A program made the position numbers and the translations under genes. From assembly GCA_003248075.1 (NCBI GenBank), contig QJYK01000267.1, forward strand, positions 1 through 46,430: a DNA stretch of 46,430 nt, in the 5' to 3' direction. Below, one piece after another: positions 17,454 through 26,962 of this stretch. The stretch's first letter is position 1; every line of letters starts with the position of its first letter. The stretch comes from Gemmatimonadota bacterium. Lineage in GTDB: Bacteria > Gemmatimonadota > Gemmatimonadetes > Longimicrobiales > Gaopeijiaceae. The notes below the pieces were generated by a model that saw only the letters and a list, made by a program, of their open reading frames with translations, ran no database searches and was not told where the DNA came from.

Positions 17454-18766
17454 GCGCGCCTGCGGTCATCGAGGAGGGGCAGGTCGTAGTCACCCGGGTG
17501 CGGGCCATCGCAGCGGGGGGCGCCGGCGTCGCCGAGCTGCCCGATGGTCGGGTCGCGTTTATCCACCGGACGGCACCGGGCGACCAGGTCGAGATTCGGG
17601 TCTCTCGCGTGCACGCGCGTTGGGCGGAGGCCGAGCTCGTCGCCGTCCTGCATCCCGGCCCCGGGCGTGTCGAGCCGACGTGCCCTCTCTACGAGCGCTG
17701 CGGCGGCTGTGCCCTACAGCACCTCGAGTACGCGGAGCAGCTGCGTTGGAAGGGACGCATCGTCGCCGATGCCCTCACGCGCCTGGGCGGTCTTCAGGTG
17801 GAGCCACCCGACGTCGCCCCTTCTCCCGAGACTTTGCGCTACCGGAATCGCGTCACGTTCACGGTGCGCCGACTCGGAGGCGGCCGCATCCTCGCAGGCT
17901 TCCACATGCTCCATCGCCGGGGCAACGTGTTGGACGTGCGCGCCGAGTGCCGCCTTCCGGAGCCACCGATCGCAGACGCATGGACCGCGCTGCGTGACGC
18001 CTGGCGGGAGGGCGCGCGGCCGCTCCCCATTGGGCGGGAGCTCCGCGTCACGATCCGCGCGCTCGAGGACGGTGTCGTGGTCCTGGTTCGAGGCGGAGCG
18101 GAAGGGTGGCGAGGTGACGAGCTGATGGCTCGTGTACCCCGCGTGGTCGGAGTCTGGCACCAGCCCCGAGGCGGAGCCCGTCCGGCGCTCGTCGGAGGAA
18201 CCCCCACCTTCGAAGCCTGGGGCGCCGACAGGATCCCCGTCGGTGGCGAGGCCTTCCTCCAGGTCAACCGGGACGGCGCACGGCTCGTTCTCGATCACGT
18301 CCTTCGGCTGGCTGGCGCCCCCGCCCAGGGCCCAGCAGCGGGCCTGGCCGTGGACGCGTACTGCGGGGTCGGCGTCTACGGTCGCGCACTGGCCGACCGT
18401 GGCTGGACGGTCACCGGCATCGAAAGCGATCCCGAGTCGTGTGCGGCGGCCAGGCACGAAGCGCCCACGGGCTTCTCGGTCCTGGAAGGGCTCGTGGAGG
18501 AGCACCTGCCCAGGACGCTCCCCGCGGAGCTGGTAGTCGTCAATCCCCCGCGCTCCGGCCTGCAGGAATGGGTCCCGGGAATGCTCCTGCACCATCGTCC
18601 GCGCCGCGTGGTCTACGTCAGCTGCGATCCCGCCACCCTGGCCCGGGACGCCAAGCGGATGAGCCTTGGATACCGACTGGTCGGGCTTCGCGCCTTCGAC
18701 CTGTTCCCCCAGACCGCGCACGTGGAGACCGTGGCGACATTCGAGACGAGGCCATGGGCAGGCTGA
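17450..18766 (+). CDS. rlmD: 23S rRNA (uracil-C5)-methyltransferase, RlmD/RumA type
   Basis: This SAM-dependent enzyme makes 5-methyluridine in RNA. The 438-residue protein has an N-terminal TRAM-like domain (about 8-70), four iron-sulfur cysteines (Cys78, Cys84, Cys87 in CPLYERCGGC, and Cys167) with E. coli RlmD spacing, SAM-binding DAYCGVGVYG, VVVNPPRSGL and the catalytic Cys392 in YVSCDPATLARD, ending FDLFPQTAHVETV. ATG 17450 overlaps the carboxylase stop. It lies between the two halves of a carboxylase and has no obvious metabolic tie to them. The target uridine (1939, 747 or a tRNA) cannot be fixed by sequence alone. Confidence 0.9.
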   Translation: MSAPAVIEEGQVVVTRVRAIAAGGAGVAELPDGRVAFIHRTAPGDQVEIRVSRVHARWAEAELVAVLHPGPGRVEPTCPLYERCGGCALQHLEYAEQLRWKGRIVADALTRLGGLQVEPPDVAPSPETLRYRNRVTFTVRRLGGGRILAGFHMLHRRGNVLDVRAECRLPEPPIADAWTALRDAWREGARPLPIGRELRVTIRALEDGVVVLVRGGAEGWRGDELMARVPRVVGVWHQPRGGARPALVGGTPTFEAWGADRIPVGGEAFLQVNRDGARLVLDHVLRLAGAPAQGPAAGLAVDAYCGVGVYGRALADRGWTVTGIESDPESCAAARHEAPTGFSVLEGLVEEHLPRTLPAELVVVNPPRSGLQEWVPGMLLHHRPRRVVYVSCDPATLARDAKRMSLGYRLVGLRAFDLFPQTAHVETVATFETRPWAG

Positions 18767-19290
18767 TGCGATACCATGTGACGATCTCCGGCACCTCCTT
18801 CGAGGTCGAGCTGGGCTCGGACGGGACGCGGGTGGACGGGCGGCCGGTGTCGGCGGAGCTGCTTTCGGTCGCAGGCACCGACGTTCGGAGTCTGCTCCTC
18901 GACGGGGCGTCGCACCGCCTGGTCGCCCGGCGCCTCGGCGCAGGCCGCTGGGCCGTACAGACGGCCGGGCGGCGGCTCGAGGCGGAAGTGCTGGACGAGC
19001 GGACCCGTGCGATCCGGGACATGGCCGGTGCACGCGCCGGCTCCCAGGGGTCGAGGCCGATCCGGGCGCCCATGCCCGGCTTGGTCGTGAAGGTCGAGGT
19101 CGCCGAAGGCGACTCGGTGGCAGAGGGTCAGGGCGTCGTCATCGTCGAGGCGATGAAGATGGAGAACGAGCTCAGGGCGGAGGGGGCGGGGCGGGTCTCC
19201 CGCGTGCTGGTCACGGAAGGGGAGGCGGTAGAGAAGGACCAGGTGCTCATCGAGATGGCTGATCCGGACGGGCGGGCGGCGGGGGACTGA
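18766..19290 (+). CDS. biotin carboxyl carrier protein of acyl-CoA carboxylase
   Basis: This 174-residue protein shuttles carboxy-biotin from the carboxylase to the carboxyltransferase. The C-terminal biotinyl domain (about 100-168) has the biotinylation site Lys131 in [10 protein letters not shown], a perfect match. The N-terminal 90 residues, with repeated DGR/DG turns, resemble the region just before the biotinyl domain in fused propionyl-CoA carboxylase alpha chains more than the Ala/Pro-rich linker of AccB. It starts at ATG 18766, sharing one base with the rlmD stop (TGATG), and shares one base with the mutase start. Confidence 0.9.
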   Translation: MRYHVTISGTSFEVELGSDGTRVDGRPVSAELLSVAGTDVRSLLLDGASHRLVARRLGAGRWAVQTAGRRLEAEVLDERTRAIRDMAGARAGSQGSRPIRAPMPGLVVKVEVAEGDSVAEGQGVVIVEAMKMENELRAEGAGRVSRVLVTEGEAVEKDQVLIEMADPDGRAAGD

Positions 19291-20834
19291 TGGCCGAGGA
19301 GCGATCGTTCGCAACCGACAGCGGCATCCGGGTCGCGCGCAGCTACGCTCCCGGAGGTGTGCCCGAGGCGGGCGAGTTCCCGTTCACCCGGGGGATCTAT
19401 CCGGACATGTACCGGGGCCGGGTCTGGACCATGCGCCAATACGCCGGTTTCGGGACCGCCGAGGGGACGAACGAACGCTTCCGGTATCTCCTCGACCGGG
19501 GGCAGACGGGCCTCTCGGTGGCCTTCGACCTCCCGACGCAGATGGGCTACGACTCGGACGCCTCCATGGCCGTTGGCGAGGTGGGGCGCGTCGGGGTCGC
19601 CATCGACTCCCTGGAGGACATGCGGGCCCTGTTCCGGGGAATCCGACTGGACGAGGTCTCCACGTCGATGACGATCAACTCCACGGCCGCGATCCTCCTG
19701 GCCCTGTACGTGGCGCTCGGGGACGAGCGGGGCGTCCCCCGCGCTCGGCTGTCGGGCACGGTGCAGAACGATGTCCTCAAGGAGTACATCGCGCGGGGCA
19801 CCTACATCTATCCGGTCCGGCACTCTCTTCGGCTCGTGGCGGACGTCATGGGCTTCTGTGCCCGGGAGGTGCCGCGCTGGAATCCGATCTCGATCTCGGG
19901 CTACCACATCCGTGAGGCCGGCTCCACGGCGCCCCAGGAGATCGCGTTCACGTTCGCGAACGGGCTCAGCTACGTCCGTGGAGCCATGGCCGCAGGCCTC
20001 GACCTGGAGACATTCGGTCCCAGGCTCTCGTTCTTCTTCGCGGCCCACAACGACCTGCTGGAGGAGGTGGCCAAGTTCCGGGCGGCACGACGCCTGTGGG
20101 CGAGCCTCCTGCGCGAGCGTTACGGCGCCTCGGACGCGGCATGCCGGCTCCGGTTCCACACGCAGACGGGAGGCTCGCTGCTGACGGCGCAGCAGCCGAT
20201 CAACAACGTGGTCCGGGTCACCGTCCAGGCGTTGGCCGCGGTGTTGGGAGGCACCCAATCGCTGCACACGAACGGGTACGACGAGGCCCTGGCCCTTCCG
20301 ACCGAGGAGTCGGCCCGGCTGGCCCTGCGGACACAGCAGATCCTCGCCGATGAGTCGGGGGTGGCTCGGACGGTGGATCCCCTGGGCGGCTCCTGGTACG
20401 TCGAGGCGCTCACGGACGCGGTCGAGGCCAGGGCGCGTGAGTATCTCGGGCACATCGAGGAGCTGGGGGGCGCCGAGCGGGCCATCGACTACATGCAGGA
20501 GGAGATCCACCGATCGGCATACGCGTTCCAGCGGGAGGTGGAATCCGGGGAGCGGCTCGTCGTCGGGGTGAACGAGCACGTGGAACAGGAGGGTCCTGTC
20601 CGTATCGGACAGCCGGACTACTCCGCCCTGGAGCGGGACCAGGTCGCGAAGCTGACCGAGGTGCGCCGAGCGCGAGACGACGCCGCGGTACGCACGGCAC
20701 TGGGCGCGATCCGCGAGGCCGCGCAGGGAGAGGCCAACCTCATGCCGCCCATCGTGGAGGCGGTGAAGCGATCCGTGACCCTCGGAGAGGTGAGCGACGC
20801 GCTGCGGGAGATCTGGGGAACGTACGACGGCTGA
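19290..20834 (+). CDS. methylmalonyl-CoA mutase, large (catalytic) subunit
   Basis: This enzyme isomerises (R)-methylmalonyl-CoA to succinyl-CoA by a B12 radical mechanism. The 514 residues cover the TIM-barrel substrate domain only: [70 protein letters not shown] and the [14 protein letters not shown] region. The B12-binding domain that completes bacterial MutB is absent, so a separate small subunit is needed, as in archaeal-type enzymes; none is in the window. The start shares a base with the biotin carrier stop, which ties mutase and carboxylase into one propionate-handling operon. Confidence 0.93.
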   Translation: MAEERSFATDSGIRVARSYAPGGVPEAGEFPFTRGIYPDMYRGRVWTMRQYAGFGTAEGTNERFRYLLDRGQTGLSVAFDLPTQMGYDSDASMAVGEVGRVGVAIDSLEDMRALFRGIRLDEVSTSMTINSTAAILLALYVALGDERGVPRARLSGTVQNDVLKEYIARGTYIYPVRHSLRLVADVMGFCAREVPRWNPISISGYHIREAGSTAPQEIAFTFANGLSYVRGAMAAGLDLETFGPRLSFFFAAHNDLLEEVAKFRAARRLWASLLRERYGASDAACRLRFHTQTGGSLLTAQQPINNVVRVTVQALAAVLGGTQSLHTNGYDEALALPTEESARLALRTQQILADESGVARTVDPLGGSWYVEALTDAVEARAREYLGHIEELGGAERAIDYMQEEIHRSAYAFQREVESGERLVVGVNEHVEQEGPVRIGQPDYSALERDQVAKLTEVRRARDDAAVRTALGAIREAAQGEANLMPPIVEAVKRSVTLGEVSDALREIWGTYDG

Positions 20835-20914
20835 ACGGCCCCGTAGTCCCGACTTCCCGCGTTGGTTAGGTTTTTTGGCTCCGGAGACCCGAACCGCGCC
20901 CGCTCGATCTTCCG

Positions 20915-21196
20915 ATGCCCACTTACGAGTACCGGTGCCCGAAGGGGCACGACTTCGAGTTGTTCCAGCGCATGTCCGACGAACCCGTCGCCGACTGCCC
21001 CGAGTGCGGCGCCGCCGCGCGCCGTCGCATCTCGGCGGGGGCCGGGTTCCTGTTCAAGGGCGAGGGTTTCTACATCACGGACTATCGGAGCAGCGAGTAC
21101 AAGAAGAAGGCCTCGGACGAGGGTGGGTCGGGAGGCTCTTCCCCCAAGGAGGCCGGGGGGTCCGGCAGCGCGTCCTCCGGCGCGAAGGACGACTGA
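20915..21196 (+). CDS. FmdB-family zinc ribbon protein
   Basis: This 93-residue protein has an N-terminal FmdB-type zinc ribbon, MPTYEYRCPKGHDFE then DCPECGA. Its putative ligands are Cys8, Cys28, Cys31 and probably His12, where many members have a second Cys. The C-terminal 40 residues are a low-complexity Gly/Ser/Lys/Asp tail, likely disordered. FmdB-family proteins are annotated as putative regulators, but a general function is not established. It is 2 bp upstream of argS. TAGGTTTT at 20867-20874 is a candidate -10 for this gene and argS. Confidence 0.88.
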   Translation: MPTYEYRCPKGHDFELFQRMSDEPVADCPECGAAARRRISAGAGFLFKGEGFYITDYRSSEYKKKASDEGGSGGSSPKEAGGSGSASSGAKDD

Positions 21197-21198
21197 GC

Positions 21199-22893
21199 GT
21201 GGCGCAAGAAGCCATCCGCTCCGCGGTCGGCCGGGTGCTGGCCGACCTCGGCGTTTCCGACGCCCCGGTGGGCCTCGAGCGTCCACGCGATCCGACCCAC
21301 GGCGACCTGGCGACCAATGTGGCGATGGCGTTGGCCAAACGGCTCGGGAGACCGCCCCGGCAGATCGCCGAGGAGATCGCCGCGCGCCTCGACCTGGAGG
21401 CCGCGGGGGTCACGGCGGTCGAGGTCGCGGGACCGGGGTTTCTCAACTTCCGCCTCAGCGCCGGCGCCGTCGCGTCCACGCTGGACACGATCCTGGAGGA
21501 GGACCTGCGTTTCGGGAGGAGCGAGGAGGGCCGGGGGCGCAGGGTGATGGTTGAGTTCGTGTCGGCGAACCCCACGGGGCCCCTCCACCTGGGGCACGGC
21601 CGCCAGGCCGCGCTCGGGGACGCCATCGCGTCGCTGCTCGATTGGACCGGGTGGGACGTGCACCGGGAGTACTACTACAACGACAGCGGCACCCAGATGG
21701 AGCTTCTGGGCCGGAGCGTCTGGGTGCGTTATCAGCAGCTCCATGGCCGGGCTGCCGAGATTCCGGAAGGGGGCTACCGGGGCGAGTACGTGCGGGACAT
21801 CGCGGAGGCGCTCACCGACCAGCAGGGTGAGCGCTGGGTGGGCGACGACTCCCCCGCGGCGCTCGACGCGATGCGGCGTTTCGCGGTGCAGGCGCTCCGT
21901 GCGGAGCAGGATCGGGATCTCGCGGACTTCCGGGTGCACTTCGACGAGTACTTCCTCGAGTCCTCGTTGTACGAAGAGGGCAAGGTCGACGAGACCGTCG
22001 CGGCGCTACGGGAGACGGGTCTCGTGTACGAGCACGAGGGCGCCGTCTGGCTCCGGACCACCGAGTTCGGTGATCAGAAGGACCGGGTGATGATCCGCTC
22101 CAATGGTCTGCCGACCTATTTCGTGCCGGACGTGGCGTACCACAAGAACAAGTGGGAGCGGGGGTTCGAGCGCGTCATCAACGTGCAGGGCTCGGACCAT
22201 CACGGAACCGTGGCCCGCGTTCGCGCCGGGGCGCGCGCGCTGGGGTGTCCCGAGGGGTACCCCGAGTACGTGCTGCACCAGATGGTGCGCGTCGAGCGCG
22301 ACGGCAAGGAGGTCAAGTTCTCTAAGCGCTCCGGCTCGTACACCACGCTCCGTGGGCTGTACGAGCACGTGGGCGTGGACGTGGCCCGGTACTTCCTGCA
22401 GATGCGCAAACCGGACGCGCATCTGGTCTTCGACCTCGACGTCGCCCTCGACCAGTCGGACAAGAACCCGGTCTACAAGATCCAGTACGCGCACGCGCGC
22501 ATGTGCTCGATCTTCGCGAAAGCGGGGCTCTCCCCGGAGGAGGTCCGGGCTGGGGAGGCCGATCTCGAGGTGCTGTCGGGAGAGCTGGAGCGGGAGCTGG
22601 TCAAGCTTCTCGGCGAGTTCCCGGCGGCCGTCTCACGCGCGGCGGGGGCCGGCGCGCCACATGTCGTGTGCGACTACCTGGAGCAAGCCGCCGGGGCGGC
22701 CAACGCCTGGTACCACTCGGGCAATCCCTCGCGAAACCCGGAGCTGGCGGTCCTGGTGGACGACCCCGGCCTCCGGGCCGCTCGCCTCGAGCTGGCTCGA
22801 GCGGTCCAGATCGTCCTTCGAAACGGCTTGACCCTCCTGGGGATCGAAGCACCGCAGCGCATGGACCGCGCGGCGGACTCCGATCCGGAGTGA
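21199..22893 (+). CDS. argS: arginyl-tRNA synthetase
   Basis: This class I synthetase charges tRNA-Arg. The 564-residue protein has the N-terminal Add1 domain (about 1-95), the HIGH-type motif HLGH at 130-133 within NPTGPLHLGHGRQAALGD, the KMSKS-equivalent KFSKRSG, and a C-terminal DALR anticodon-binding domain (about 440-564) containing YAHARMCSIF. GTG 21199 is the first start before the conserved helix AIRSAVGRVLADLG. Its stop overlaps the kinase start as GTGA. Confidence 0.95.
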   Translation: MAQEAIRSAVGRVLADLGVSDAPVGLERPRDPTHGDLATNVAMALAKRLGRPPRQIAEEIAARLDLEAAGVTAVEVAGPGFLNFRLSAGAVASTLDTILEEDLRFGRSEEGRGRRVMVEFVSANPTGPLHLGHGRQAALGDAIASLLDWTGWDVHREYYYNDSGTQMELLGRSVWVRYQQLHGRAAEIPEGGYRGEYVRDIAEALTDQQGERWVGDDSPAALDAMRRFAVQALRAEQDRDLADFRVHFDEYFLESSLYEEGKVDETVAALRETGLVYEHEGAVWLRTTEFGDQKDRVMIRSNGLPTYFVPDVAYHKNKWERGFERVINVQGSDHHGTVARVRAGARALGCPEGYPEYVLHQMVRVERDGKEVKFSKRSGSYTTLRGLYEHVGVDVARYFLQMRKPDAHLVFDLDVALDQSDKNPVYKIQYAHARMCSIFAKAGLSPEEVRAGEADLEVLSGELERELVKLLGEFPAAVSRAAGAGAPHVVCDYLEQAAGAANAWYHSGNPSRNPELAVLVDDPGLRAARLELARAVQIVLRNGLTLLGIEAPQRMDRAADSDPE

Positions 22894-23831
22894 GCCGAGC
22901 GCCCGTGTCGATCCTCTGCGTGGGAAGCGTGGCATTGGACTCGATCGAGACCCCGTTCGGCCGCGCCGAGCGGGTTCTCGGCGGCTCCGCCGTCTTCTTC
23001 GCGGCTGCGGCCACGGTGTTCAGCCCCGTCCGGATCGTCGGCGTGGTCGGCGAAGATTACCCCCTGTCGGACCTCGACTTCCTGGCCGCGCGCGGGGCGG
23101 ACCTCGAGGGGATCGAGCGACGCAGCGGGGAGAGCTTCTTCTGGGCGGGCCGGTACCACTACGACCTCAACTCGCGGGACACCCTGGAGACCCGACTGGG
23201 CGTGTTCGCCGACTTCCGCCCCCGGATTCCCGACCGCTTCAAGGACGCGCGACACGTCTTCCTGGGCAACATCGACCCCGCCCTCCAGAACGAAGTGCTG
23301 GACCAGGTCGAAGCACCCGAGGTCGTGGCCTGCGACACCATGGACTACTGGATCGAGGGGAATCGCAAGGAGCTCCTCGGGCTCCTGGAGCGGGTACGGA
23401 TTCTGCTCGTGAACGACGCAGAGGCGCGGCAGCTCGCGGACGAGCCCAATCTGCTGAAAGCTTCGATCTGGATCCGCGAGCGGGGACCGGAGATCGTGGT
23501 CGTGAAGAAGGGAGAGCACGGGGCGATCCTGTTCGCCGAGGACTGGGTGTTTTTCGTGCCCGGGTATCCGTTGGAGCGGGTCTTCGACCCGACCGGGGCG
23601 GGTGATGCGTTCGCGGGAGGCTTCATGGGGTATCTGGCCGGGGCGGGCACCCTCGACGAGGGTTCCTTGAGACGGGCCATGGTCTTCGGCTCGGCGATGG
23701 GCTCCTATGCGGTCGAGGACTTCAGCGTGAACCGCTTCCGCACACTCGACGTTTCGGACGTTCGGCGCCGGGTGCACGAGTTCCGCCGGATGACCGCGTT
23801 CGAGACCCACCCGGAGGCCATCGATGTCTGA
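22890..23831 (+). CDS. PfkB-family carbohydrate/nucleoside kinase
   Basis: This ribokinase-fold kinase of 313 residues has the N-terminal substrate region LGGSAVFFAAAATVF and the C-terminal signature DPTGAGDAFAGGFMGYLA, with the catalytic Asp in GAGDAF. Substrate is not evident; adenosine kinase-like or sugar-kinase-like roles are both possible. Its position before purM, overlapping by 8 bp, hints at a nucleoside or ribose link, but this is context only. GTG 22890 (overlapping argS) is used; GTG 22905 is an equally plausible start. Confidence 0.88.
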   Translation: MSRAPVSILCVGSVALDSIETPFGRAERVLGGSAVFFAAAATVFSPVRIVGVVGEDYPLSDLDFLAARGADLEGIERRSGESFFWAGRYHYDLNSRDTLETRLGVFADFRPRIPDRFKDARHVFLGNIDPALQNEVLDQVEAPEVVACDTMDYWIEGNRKELLGLLERVRILLVNDAEARQLADEPNLLKASIWIRERGPEIVVVKKGEHGAILFAEDWVFFVPGYPLERVFDPTGAGDAFAGGFMGYLAGAGTLDEGSLRRAMVFGSAMGSYAVEDFSVNRFRTLDVSDVRRRVHEFRRMTAFETHPEAIDV

Positions 23832-24858
23832 GGCGGGGCTGAGCTACCGGGACGCGGGAGTCGATCTGGACGCGGCGGAGCGGGCGAAGGGCGGCCTCGA
23901 GGCGCTGCTCGCGTCCACGCGGGACGAGAACACGCTCTCCGGGCTCGGAGCGTTCGGTGGGCTGTACCGCCTCCCGGGGGATGTCACGTCCCCGGTTCTC
24001 GTGTCCTCGGCCGACGGAGTGGGGACCAAGCTCAAGGTCGCGTTCATGGCGGGGCGCCACGATACGGTGGGTCAGTGCCTCGTGAACCACTGCGTGAACG
24101 ATATCCTCGTTCAGGGAGCTCGGCCGCTCTTCTTCCTCGACTATCTTGCGACCGGGACCCTCGACGAGCGCGTGGTGTCGGACGTGGTGTCCGGGGTCGC
24201 CGCGGCGTGCCGGGAGAACCGATGTGCGCTGTTGGGCGGCGAGACGGCGCAGATGGCCGACTTCTACGCCGCCGGGGAGTACGACCTGGCCGGCTTCATC
24301 GTCGGGGTGGTCGAGCGCGACCGGGTGCTGGACGGGAGCGAGATCCGCAGCGGCGACGTGCTCGTGGGACTCGAGTCCTCGGGCCTGCATACCAACGGAT
24401 ACACCCTGGCCCGGAGGATCGTCTTCGATGTCCTGGACCTCTCGGTGGACGACGAGCTCCCGGGCACCGGCAGGAGCGTCGCAGACGAGCTGCTGACCGT
24501 CCACCGGAGCTATCGGGCCACGCTGCTCCCCCTGCTGGAGCGCGACCTGATCCGAGGCCTCGCGCACAACACGGGCGGAGGCATCCCGGGGAATCTCCCC
24601 CGCGTCCTACCCGGGGGGCTCGGCGCTCGTATCGACCGCCGAGCCTGGGAGCCTCCGGCGGTCTTTCGCGCCCTGCAGACCGCCGGCAACGTGGATCGGG
24701 GAGAGATGGACCGAGTGTTCAACATGGGGATCGGCATGATCGCCGCGGTGCGCCCGGAGGACGCCGCTGAGGTCGTCGCGGCCGTCGTGGCTTCGGGCCT
24801 CAACGCCTGGCGGATCGGCAGCGTCGAGGCGGGGCAGGGCGTCCGGTACGAGGGATGA
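23824..24858 (+). CDS. purM: phosphoribosylformylglycinamidine cyclo-ligase
   Basis: PurM closes the imidazole ring to form AIR in purine biosynthesis, using ATP. The 344 residues carry the N-terminal LSYRDAGVDLDAAERAKGGL, the nucleotide region SADGVGTKLKVAF, DTVGQCLVNHCVNDILVQGA and the C-terminal HNTGGGIPGNLPRVLP, all diagnostic of AIR synthetase. Length is standard. It overlaps the PfkB kinase at the start (8 bp) and the next gene at the end (ATGA). No other pur gene is nearby. Confidence 0.96.
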   Translation: MSEAGLSYRDAGVDLDAAERAKGGLEALLASTRDENTLSGLGAFGGLYRLPGDVTSPVLVSSADGVGTKLKVAFMAGRHDTVGQCLVNHCVNDILVQGARPLFFLDYLATGTLDERVVSDVVSGVAAACRENRCALLGGETAQMADFYAAGEYDLAGFIVGVVERDRVLDGSEIRSGDVLVGLESSGLHTNGYTLARRIVFDVLDLSVDDELPGTGRSVADELLTVHRSYRATLLPLLERDLIRGLAHNTGGGIPGNLPRVLPGGLGARIDRRAWEPPAVFRALQTAGNVDRGEMDRVFNMGIGMIAAVRPEDAAEVVAAVVASGLNAWRIGSVEAGQGVRYEG

Positions 24859-25826
24859 GGCGCCTTCGATCGGCGGGACCGGTGGGGGTCATCCTCGTGG
24901 CGGGCGCGCTGGCGTGGCCATTCGACAGTGCGGGTCAGTCGGTTTCGGATCTGGCGGGGCGCTGTGTGGGAGCCGGCGGGGTGGAGACCACGTGCGGCGA
25001 GCTCGCGGTGACCGCCCGAGCCCTGCAGGGACACATCGGCCTGATGGCGGGCCTCGGCTCGGAGGTGTCGGGGAGCGCGAGCACTCTGGGGCGCCGGCTG
25101 GGAACCGCTCCCCGGATCGCGGTGGGGGGGCGTGCCGCGTTCGCCCGCGTCTCCCTCCCCGACCTGACCGACCAGGGCGCCGAGCCCTCACGCAAGACCA
25201 GTTTCCTCCTTCCGTCGCTCCATTTGGGGGTCGCGGTGGGCATCTTCGACGGGTTTTCGCTGGCACCCACCGTCGGTGGCTTCCTCGCGGTGGATGCCCT
25301 GGGAAACGCGAGCCTCGTCTTCTTGCCCAAGGGTGAGGGATTCGACGGACACGCGACCGCCTTCTCGCTCGGAGCCCGTATCGGCCTGTTGCGTGAGTCG
25401 TTCACCCTCCCGGGGATCTCCCTGTCGATCTCGCGTCGGGCGAGTGGAGACGTGGTCTACGGCGATGCCCAGGCGGGTGGCGGATCCGTCCGGGTGGACC
25501 CGGTCGTGACCTCGATTCGGGCCACCGTGGGTAAGGACCTGCTCTCGGTGGGGATCCTTGCGGGGCTGGGCTGGGATCGCTACTCCGGAGATGTCCTGAT
25601 CCACGCCGCGGCAGGCGGCACCGTCGTGGAGGCGTCGTCGTCCTCCCTGGACGCGTCGCGCACGACGGTCTTCGGGGGTGCGTCGATGAATTTCCTGATC
25701 CTGCAGCTCTCCGGGGAGCTGGGCTGGGCCGGGGGCTTCGGGCGGGTGAACGAGTATCTCGGCGCTCCGTTCGATCCGAGGTCCGGCTCGCTCTACGCCA
25801 GCCTGGCCTTCCGCCTGACGATCTGA
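24855..25826 (+). CDS. exported protein, probable outer-membrane beta-barrel
   Basis: I do not recognise a specific family. The 323-residue protein has an N-terminal signal peptide (about 1-27, ending SAGQ), a Cys pair at about 38 and 48, then alternating hydrophobic/polar stretches with Gly and Ser turns, for example LGVAVGIFDGFSLAPTVGGF and TVGKDLLSVGILAGLGWD. It ends in an amphipathic strand, SGSLYASLAFRLTI. This is the look of an outer-membrane barrel of about 10-12 strands. It is coupled to purM by an ATGA overlap, which probably reflects operon packing rather than shared function. Confidence 0.75.
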   Translation: MRRLRSAGPVGVILVAGALAWPFDSAGQSVSDLAGRCVGAGGVETTCGELAVTARALQGHIGLMAGLGSEVSGSASTLGRRLGTAPRIAVGGRAAFARVSLPDLTDQGAEPSRKTSFLLPSLHLGVAVGIFDGFSLAPTVGGFLAVDALGNASLVFLPKGEGFDGHATAFSLGARIGLLRESFTLPGISLSISRRASGDVVYGDAQAGGGSVRVDPVVTSIRATVGKDLLSVGILAGLGWDRYSGDVLIHAAAGGTVVEASSSSLDASRTTVFGGASMNFLILQLSGELGWAGGFGRVNEYLGAPFDPRSGSLYASLAFRLTI

Positions 25827-25837
25827 TCGGGGTCGAG

Positions 25838-26962
25838 GTGGCCGAGCTCCGAGCAGGCCTCGCGCCGTCCGACCGGGCTTTCCTCGAGCGAGCCCGGGTG
25901 TTGGCGCGTCACGGTTGGGGTCAGGTACATCCGAACCCCCTGGTCGGATGCGTGATCGAGAAGGATGGGGCCGTGGTCGGCGAGGGATTCCATGCCCGAT
26001 TCGGGGGGCCCCACGCCGAGATTCTCGCGCTTGAGGAGGCGCTTCACCGGGCCAACGGGGCTACCGCCTTCGTTTCGCTCGAGCCCTGCGACCATCACGG
26101 GAAGACGCCGCCCTGCACCGAGGCCCTCCTCAAGGCGGGCGTGGCTCGGGTCGTGTTCGGAGCCTCCGATCCGGGAGCGGAGTCGGGCGGCGGTGCCGAG
26201 CGCCTTCGCCGGGAGGGCATCGAGGTGGTGGGTCCTGTCTGGGGTGAGGGTGAGGCCGTGGCGGAGAACCCGGCCTTCCACCACACGGCGCGCGCGTCGA
26301 GACCGTTCGTGGCGCTCAAGCTCGCGCTCTCGCTGGACGGGCGAATCGCGGCGGCCCGTGGAGAGCGCTCGCGCGTCACGGGTGGAGAAGCCGAGAAGGA
26401 GGTGCACCGGCTTCGTTCCGGGTTCGACGCGATCATGATCGGTGCGGCGACCGCCCGCGTCGACGACCCGCAGCTCACCGTCCGACTCGCCCCGGAAGGG
26501 CGGGCGGCTCCGCGCCGCCTGCTCCTCGATCCCAGGGCGACGCTCCCCTCGGACGCAGCACTGCTCAGGGACGCCGAGAGATCTCCTGTCCACGTTTTCA
26601 CCCGGCTCGATGCCCCCGAGGTCGACATGGAGCGACTCGAGGGGGCCGGGGCCCACGTGCACCCGGTCCCGGCCGCGGCCGAGGGCCTCGTCCTCGACGC
26701 CGTTCTCGACGTGTGCTGGGAGCTCGGTCTGCGTGCCATCCTCTGCGAGGGGGGGAGCCGTCTGGCCACCTCGCTGCTCCGCGAGGACCTGGTGCAGCGG
26801 CTCTACCTGTTCCTCGCGCCCCAGGCCTTCGGCCCGTCGGGGGTTCCGGCCTTCGGGCCCGGCATCGCGGGCGCCCCATGGGGGGCGTTCGCGCCCGCGT
26901 TTCCCCCGGAGCTCTTCGGCCGGGACGCCCTTCTCGTGTTCGACCGACGGACGGGGGCCTGA
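25838..26962 (+). CDS. ribD: bifunctional pyrimidine deaminase/reductase RibD
   Basis: RibD carries out the deamination and the side-chain reduction steps of riboflavin synthesis. The N-terminal CMP/dCMP-deaminase domain has zinc ligands His59 (HAEILALEEA), Cys84 and Cys93 (EPCDHHGKTPPC). The reductase domain starts near FVALKLALSLDGRIAA and includes GFDAIMIGAATARVDDPQLTVR. At 374 residues it is full length. GTG 25838 lies 11 bp after the barrel gene. It shares one base with ribE. No FMN riboswitch is visible upstream because there is no leader space. Confidence 0.95.
   Translation: MAELRAGLAPSDRAFLERARVLARHGWGQVHPNPLVGCVIEKDGAVVGEGFHARFGGPHAEILALEEALHRANGATAFVSLEPCDHHGKTPPCTEALLKAGVARVVFGASDPGAESGGGAERLRREGIEVVGPVWGEGEAVAENPAFHHTARASRPFVALKLALSLDGRIAAARGERSRVTGGEAEKEVHRLRSGFDAIMIGAATARVDDPQLTVRLAPEGRAAPRRLLLDPRATLPSDAALLRDAERSPVHVFTRLDAPEVDMERLEGAGAHVHPVPAAAEGLVLDAVLDVCWELGLRAILCEGGSRLATSLLREDLVQRLYLFLAPQAFGPSGVPAFGPGIAGAPWGAFAPAFPPELFGRDALLVFDRRTGA

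Noticed and set aside
25827-25837. FMN riboswitch upstream of ribD
   Set aside because: Only 11 bp separate ribD from the preceding gene, and no RFN element is visible in the 3' end of that gene.
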